DNA of 6,876 bases from an uncultured Clostridia bacterium. Lineage in GTDB: Bacteria; Bacillota; Clostridia; Oscillospirales; CAG-272. Shown piece after piece: positions 4,094 through 6,876 of this stretch. The notes below the pieces were generated by a model that saw only the letters and a program-made list of their open reading frames with translations, searched no databases and was not told the origin of the DNA. The stretch covers positions 1-6,876 of the forward strand of contig CAMOHW010000045.1 in NCBI GenBank assembly GCA_946615525.1. Reading direction: 5' to 3'. The translations under genes and the position numbers were made by a program. Positions within the stretch are counted from its first letter, which is position 1. Each line of letters begins with the position of its first letter.

Positions 4094-6853
4094 ATGTCCC
4101 TTTTTACCAAAATTTTCGGAACTTACAGCCAGCGGCAACTCAAAAAGATCAAACCCATTGCCGACCGCATTGACGCGCTTGCCGACCATTACCGCGGACT
4201 TTCCAACGCCGAATTGCAGGCGGTCACGCCGGCGCTCAAAGAACGGCTTGCCGCCGGAGAAACGCTGGATGATATTCTGCCCGACGCTTTTGCCGCCATT
4301 CGCGAGGCGGCGGATCGCGTTTTGGGCAAACGCCCCTTCCGCGTTCAAGTTCTTGGCGGCATCGTCCTGCACCAGGGGCGCATTGCCGAAATGAAGACCG
4401 GTGAAGGCAAAACGCTGGTGGCAACCCTGCCGGCTTATTTAAACGCGCTAACCGGTAACGGCGTTCATATCGTCACGGTCAACGATTATCTTGCCCGTGT
4501 CGGCGCCGAGGAGATGGGTAGAGTTTACGAATTCATGGGCCTTACCACCGGGCTTGTGCTGCAAGGACAAACCAACGAGGATAAACACGCGGCATACGCG
4601 GCAGACATTACCTACGGAACCAACAATGAGTTTGGGTTTGACTATCTGCGTGACAACATGGTGCCCTACCAAAGCGATATGGTCCAGCGCGGCCATGTCT
4701 TTGCCATTGTGGACGAGGTGGACTCCATCCTGATTGACGAAGCCCGTACCCCGCTCATTATTTCCGGTCACGGCGACCAGGTATCCGATCTTTACGCGCA
4801 GGCGGATCGGCTTGTGCGCAGTATGAAGAAAAAGGTCATCAAAGAGGTGGACGCCAAAGAGGATCAGGATGATGTGGATGCCGACTACATTGTGGATGAA
4901 AAGGCAAACAATGCCATTCTGACTCCCCGCGGCGCAAAGAAAGCCGAGGAGTTCTTTGGCCTGGAAAACTTTACCGACCTGGAAAATATCGAGTATGCCC
5001 ACCATGTCAATCAGGCAATCCGCGCGCATGGTTGTATGCACCGTGACGTGGACTATGTGGTCAACGAAAACGGCGTTATGATCGTGGATACCTTTACCGG
5101 TCGTTTGATGCCGGGCAGACGGTATTCGGACGGATTGCACCAGGCGATCGAGGCAAAAGAAGGCGTAGAGGTTCAAAAAGAAAACAAAACGCTGGCAACC
5201 ATCACCTTCCAGAACTATTTCCGTATGTATCGCAAGCTCTCCGGTATGACCGGAACGGCTTTGACAGAGGAGGACGAGTTCCGAGAGATCTACTCGCTGG
5301 ATGTGGTGGAGATCCCCACCAATATGCCCATGATCCGTACCGACCACAATGATGTGGTCTATCAAACCGTCAACGCCAAGTATAACGCGGTGGTCGATCA
5401 GGTACGCGAATGCCATCAGAAAGGTCAGCCGGTCCTGGTGGGCACCGTTTCCATTGACAAATCAGAGGAACTTTCCCGCCGCCTGAAAAATGCGGGCATT
5501 CCTCATACCGTCCTGAACGCAAAGTTCCATGCAAAGGAAGCCGAGATTGTTGCCCAGGCGGGCAAATTCGGTGCCGTTACCATTTCCACCAACATGGCGG
5601 GGCGCGGAACCGATATTCTGCTGGGCGGCAACCCGGAGTTTATGGCAAAAGCCGATATGCGCTCCAAGGGGATTCCGGAGGAATACATTGCCCGTTGCAC
5701 CGGTATGACCGAAACCGATGATGAAGAACTGATCGCCGCGCGCGCCAAGTTCCGCGAGTTGTTGGAAAAATATCGCGCCCAGATCGCACCAGAGGCCGAA
5801 AAAGTTAAAGCCGCGGGCGGACTTTTCATCATTGGCACCGAGCGGCATGAGAGCCGCCGGATTGACAACCAGTTGCGCGGTCGTTCGGGACGCCAGGGTG
5901 ACCCCGGTGAATCCCGCTTCTATCTTTCCATGCAGGATGATCTGATGCGCTTGTTCGGCGCCGAACGCATTATGGGGCTTGTCAGCGCACTGCATATGCC
6001 GGAGGATCAGCCAATCAACTCCAAATTGCTTACGGGTGCCATCGCCCGCGCGCAAAAGAACCTGGAAGCAACCAACTTCCGCCGCCGGAAGTATGTTTTG
6101 GAATATGATGATGTGATGAACCGTCAAAGAGCCATTATTTACGGCCAGCGGCAGGATGTGCTGAACGGAAAAGACGTTTCCGAGACCATTCAAAAAATGC
6201 TGGAGTCCACCGTTTCGGCAACCGTTGAGGAATATCTGCACGGTGACCGCCACGAATGGGATTGGAACGGTTTGCGCGCTCATTTCAACGGAACGCTGAC
6301 CTCGGATGAGGACTTCCGTTATTCCGAAGAAGAATTGCGCCATATTTCGGCAGAAGATATTTCCGATCAACTCTGTGACCGCGTATTGGAGCGCTACCAT
6401 GAAAAAGAAACTCTGTTCGGTGCCGACATCTTCCGCGAGGTGGAGCGTTCGGTGCTGTTGCGGAGCGTGGATTCCGCATGGATGGAACATATCGACGAGA
6501 TGGAGGATTTGAAGAGCAGTGTCAGCTTGCAGGGATACGCCCAGCGCGACCCGATCAACGAATACCGTATTCAGGGCGCCGCACTGTTTGACACCATGAT
6601 CGATACCATTCGCCAAAACACCCTGCGCACCATCCTGTCGGTGGTTCCGCGCGAGGAGCCGATCCGCCGCACGCAAATTGCAAAACCGCTCCATGCCGGT
6701 TTTGAAGGCGCACAAAACACGCAAAAGAAGGTGCGCGTTGTCAACAAACCGGCAACCAGAACGCAAACGGTTGGAAGAAACGATCCCTGTCCCTGCGGCT
6801 CCGGGAAAAAATACAAGAACTGTTGTATGAGAAAGGATCAGTCGGGCAACTGA
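4094..6853 (+). CDS. secA: Preprotein translocase ATPase SecA
   Basis: SecA is the motor that binds unfolded secretory proteins and pushes them through SecYEG at the cytoplasmic membrane. The protein is 919 residues, full length for the family (E. coli 901, B. subtilis about 841). Nucleotide-binding domain 1 has MKTGEGKT (Walker A, 100-107) and DEVD (Walker B, 207-210). The preprotein cross-linking domain follows, from about 222 to 370. Domain 2 has TGTALTEEDEF (386-396), MAGRGTDILLGGNPE (from 501), ERHESRRIDNQLRGRSGRQGDPG (583-605, whose arginines fit the finger residues), then the helical scaffold and two-helix finger with VDSAWMEHIDEMEDLK (792-807). The C-terminal zinc site is Cys899, Cys901, Cys910 and Cys911, the all-cysteine form, after a basic linker; it usually contacts SecB or ribosomes. 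The start is ATG 4094 behind AAAGGA (4079-4084). The gene stands alone upstream; the 23 bases after the stop are uninterpretable. Confidence 0.98.
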   Translation: MSLFTKIFGTYSQRQLKKIKPIADRIDALADHYRGLSNAELQAVTPALKERLAAGETLDDILPDAFAAIREAADRVLGKRPFRVQVLGGIVLHQGRIAEMKTGEGKTLVATLPAYLNALTGNGVHIVTVNDYLARVGAEEMGRVYEFMGLTTGLVLQGQTNEDKHAAYAADITYGTNNEFGFDYLRDNMVPYQSDMVQRGHVFAIVDEVDSILIDEARTPLIISGHGDQVSDLYAQADRLVRSMKKKVIKEVDAKEDQDDVDADYIVDEKANNAILTPRGAKKAEEFFGLENFTDLENIEYAHHVNQAIRAHGCMHRDVDYVVNENGVMIVDTFTGRLMPGRRYSDGLHQAIEAKEGVEVQKENKTLATITFQNYFRMYRKLSGMTGTALTEEDEFREIYSLDVVEIPTNMPMIRTDHNDVVYQTVNAKYNAVVDQVRECHQKGQPVLVGTVSIDKSEELSRRLKNAGIPHTVLNAKFHAKEAEIVAQAGKFGAVTISTNMAGRGTDILLGGNPEFMAKADMRSKGIPEEYIARCTGMTETDDEELIAARAKFRELLEKYRAQIAPEAEKVKAAGGLFIIGTERHESRRIDNQLRGRSGRQGDPGESRFYLSMQDDLMRLFGAERIMGLVSALHMPEDQPINSKLLTGAIARAQKNLEATNFRRRKYVLEYDDVMNRQRAIIYGQRQDVLNGKDVSETIQKMLESTVSATVEEYLHGDRHEWDWNGLRAHFNGTLTSDEDFRYSEEELRHISAEDISDQLCDRVLERYHEKETLFGADIFREVERSVLLRSVDSAWMEHIDEMEDLKSSVSLQGYAQRDPINEYRIQGAALFDTMIDTIRQNTLRTILSVVPREEPIRRTQIAKPLHAGFEGAQNTQKKVRVVNKPATRTQTVGRNDPCPCGSGKKYKNCCMRKDQSGN

Positions 6854-6876
6854 CCCGGCAATACGATATGGGTTTC

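Noticed and set aside
4448..6766. Two long antisense open frames on the minus strand opposite secA (4448-5416 and 5462-6766), about 320 and 430 codons.
   Set aside because: They lie fully within a convincing secA gene, resemble no family I know, and are rich in His, Val and Gly in the way expected when a coding strand is read backwards. No promoter or ribosome binding site supports them.
6854..6876. Possible start of a gene after secA (an ATG at 6868), perhaps prfB, which often follows secA in Bacillota.
   Set aside because: Only nine coding bases would be visible and no ribosome binding site precedes the ATG, so nothing can be supported.

Overview
The window looks like an ordinary stretch of chromosome from a low-to-mid-GC member of the Bacillota, most likely a clostridial lineage. 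This is inferred from several things: near-consensus sigma-A promoters, strong GGAGG-type ribosome binding sites, a TTG start on mutY, compact spacing, a Val-Asp-Phe tRNA cluster, and clostridial-style SecA and MutY proteins. By eye the base composition is close to balanced inside genes and AT-rich between them. I see no mobile elements, CRISPR repeats, phage genes or broken genes.

Layout from left to right. Positions 1-282 hold a minus-strand tRNA cluster transcribed Val(UAC), Asp(GUC), Phe(GAA); the last one runs off the window. It is driven by two tandem promoters at 303-331 and 385-413, both perfect matches to TTGACA-17-TATAAT. Upstream on the same strand is a histidine-phosphatase gene (444-1166). 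A divergent promoter region (about 1195-1300) separates it from the plus-strand pair mutY (1329-2417) and a diacylglycerol/sphingosine-type lipid kinase (2414-3331), which overlap by four bases. A strong bidirectional terminator (3345-3372) lies between the kinase and the convergent minus-strand trmL (3393-3905). A second divergent promoter region (about 3934-4090) leads to plus-strand secA (4094-6853), which is complete. The last 23 bases after secA are too short to interpret.

The genes are housekeeping and do not form one pathway: tRNA supply, wobble methylation of tRNA (TrmL), repair of 8-oxoguanine mispairs (MutY), lipid phosphorylation and protein export (SecA). I found no convincing novel system. 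The points worth a second look are regulatory: the doubled consensus promoters on the tRNA cluster, a 7+7 inverted repeat centred between the phosphatase and mutY promoters, a palindrome between trmL and secA, and hairpins in both tRNA spacers.
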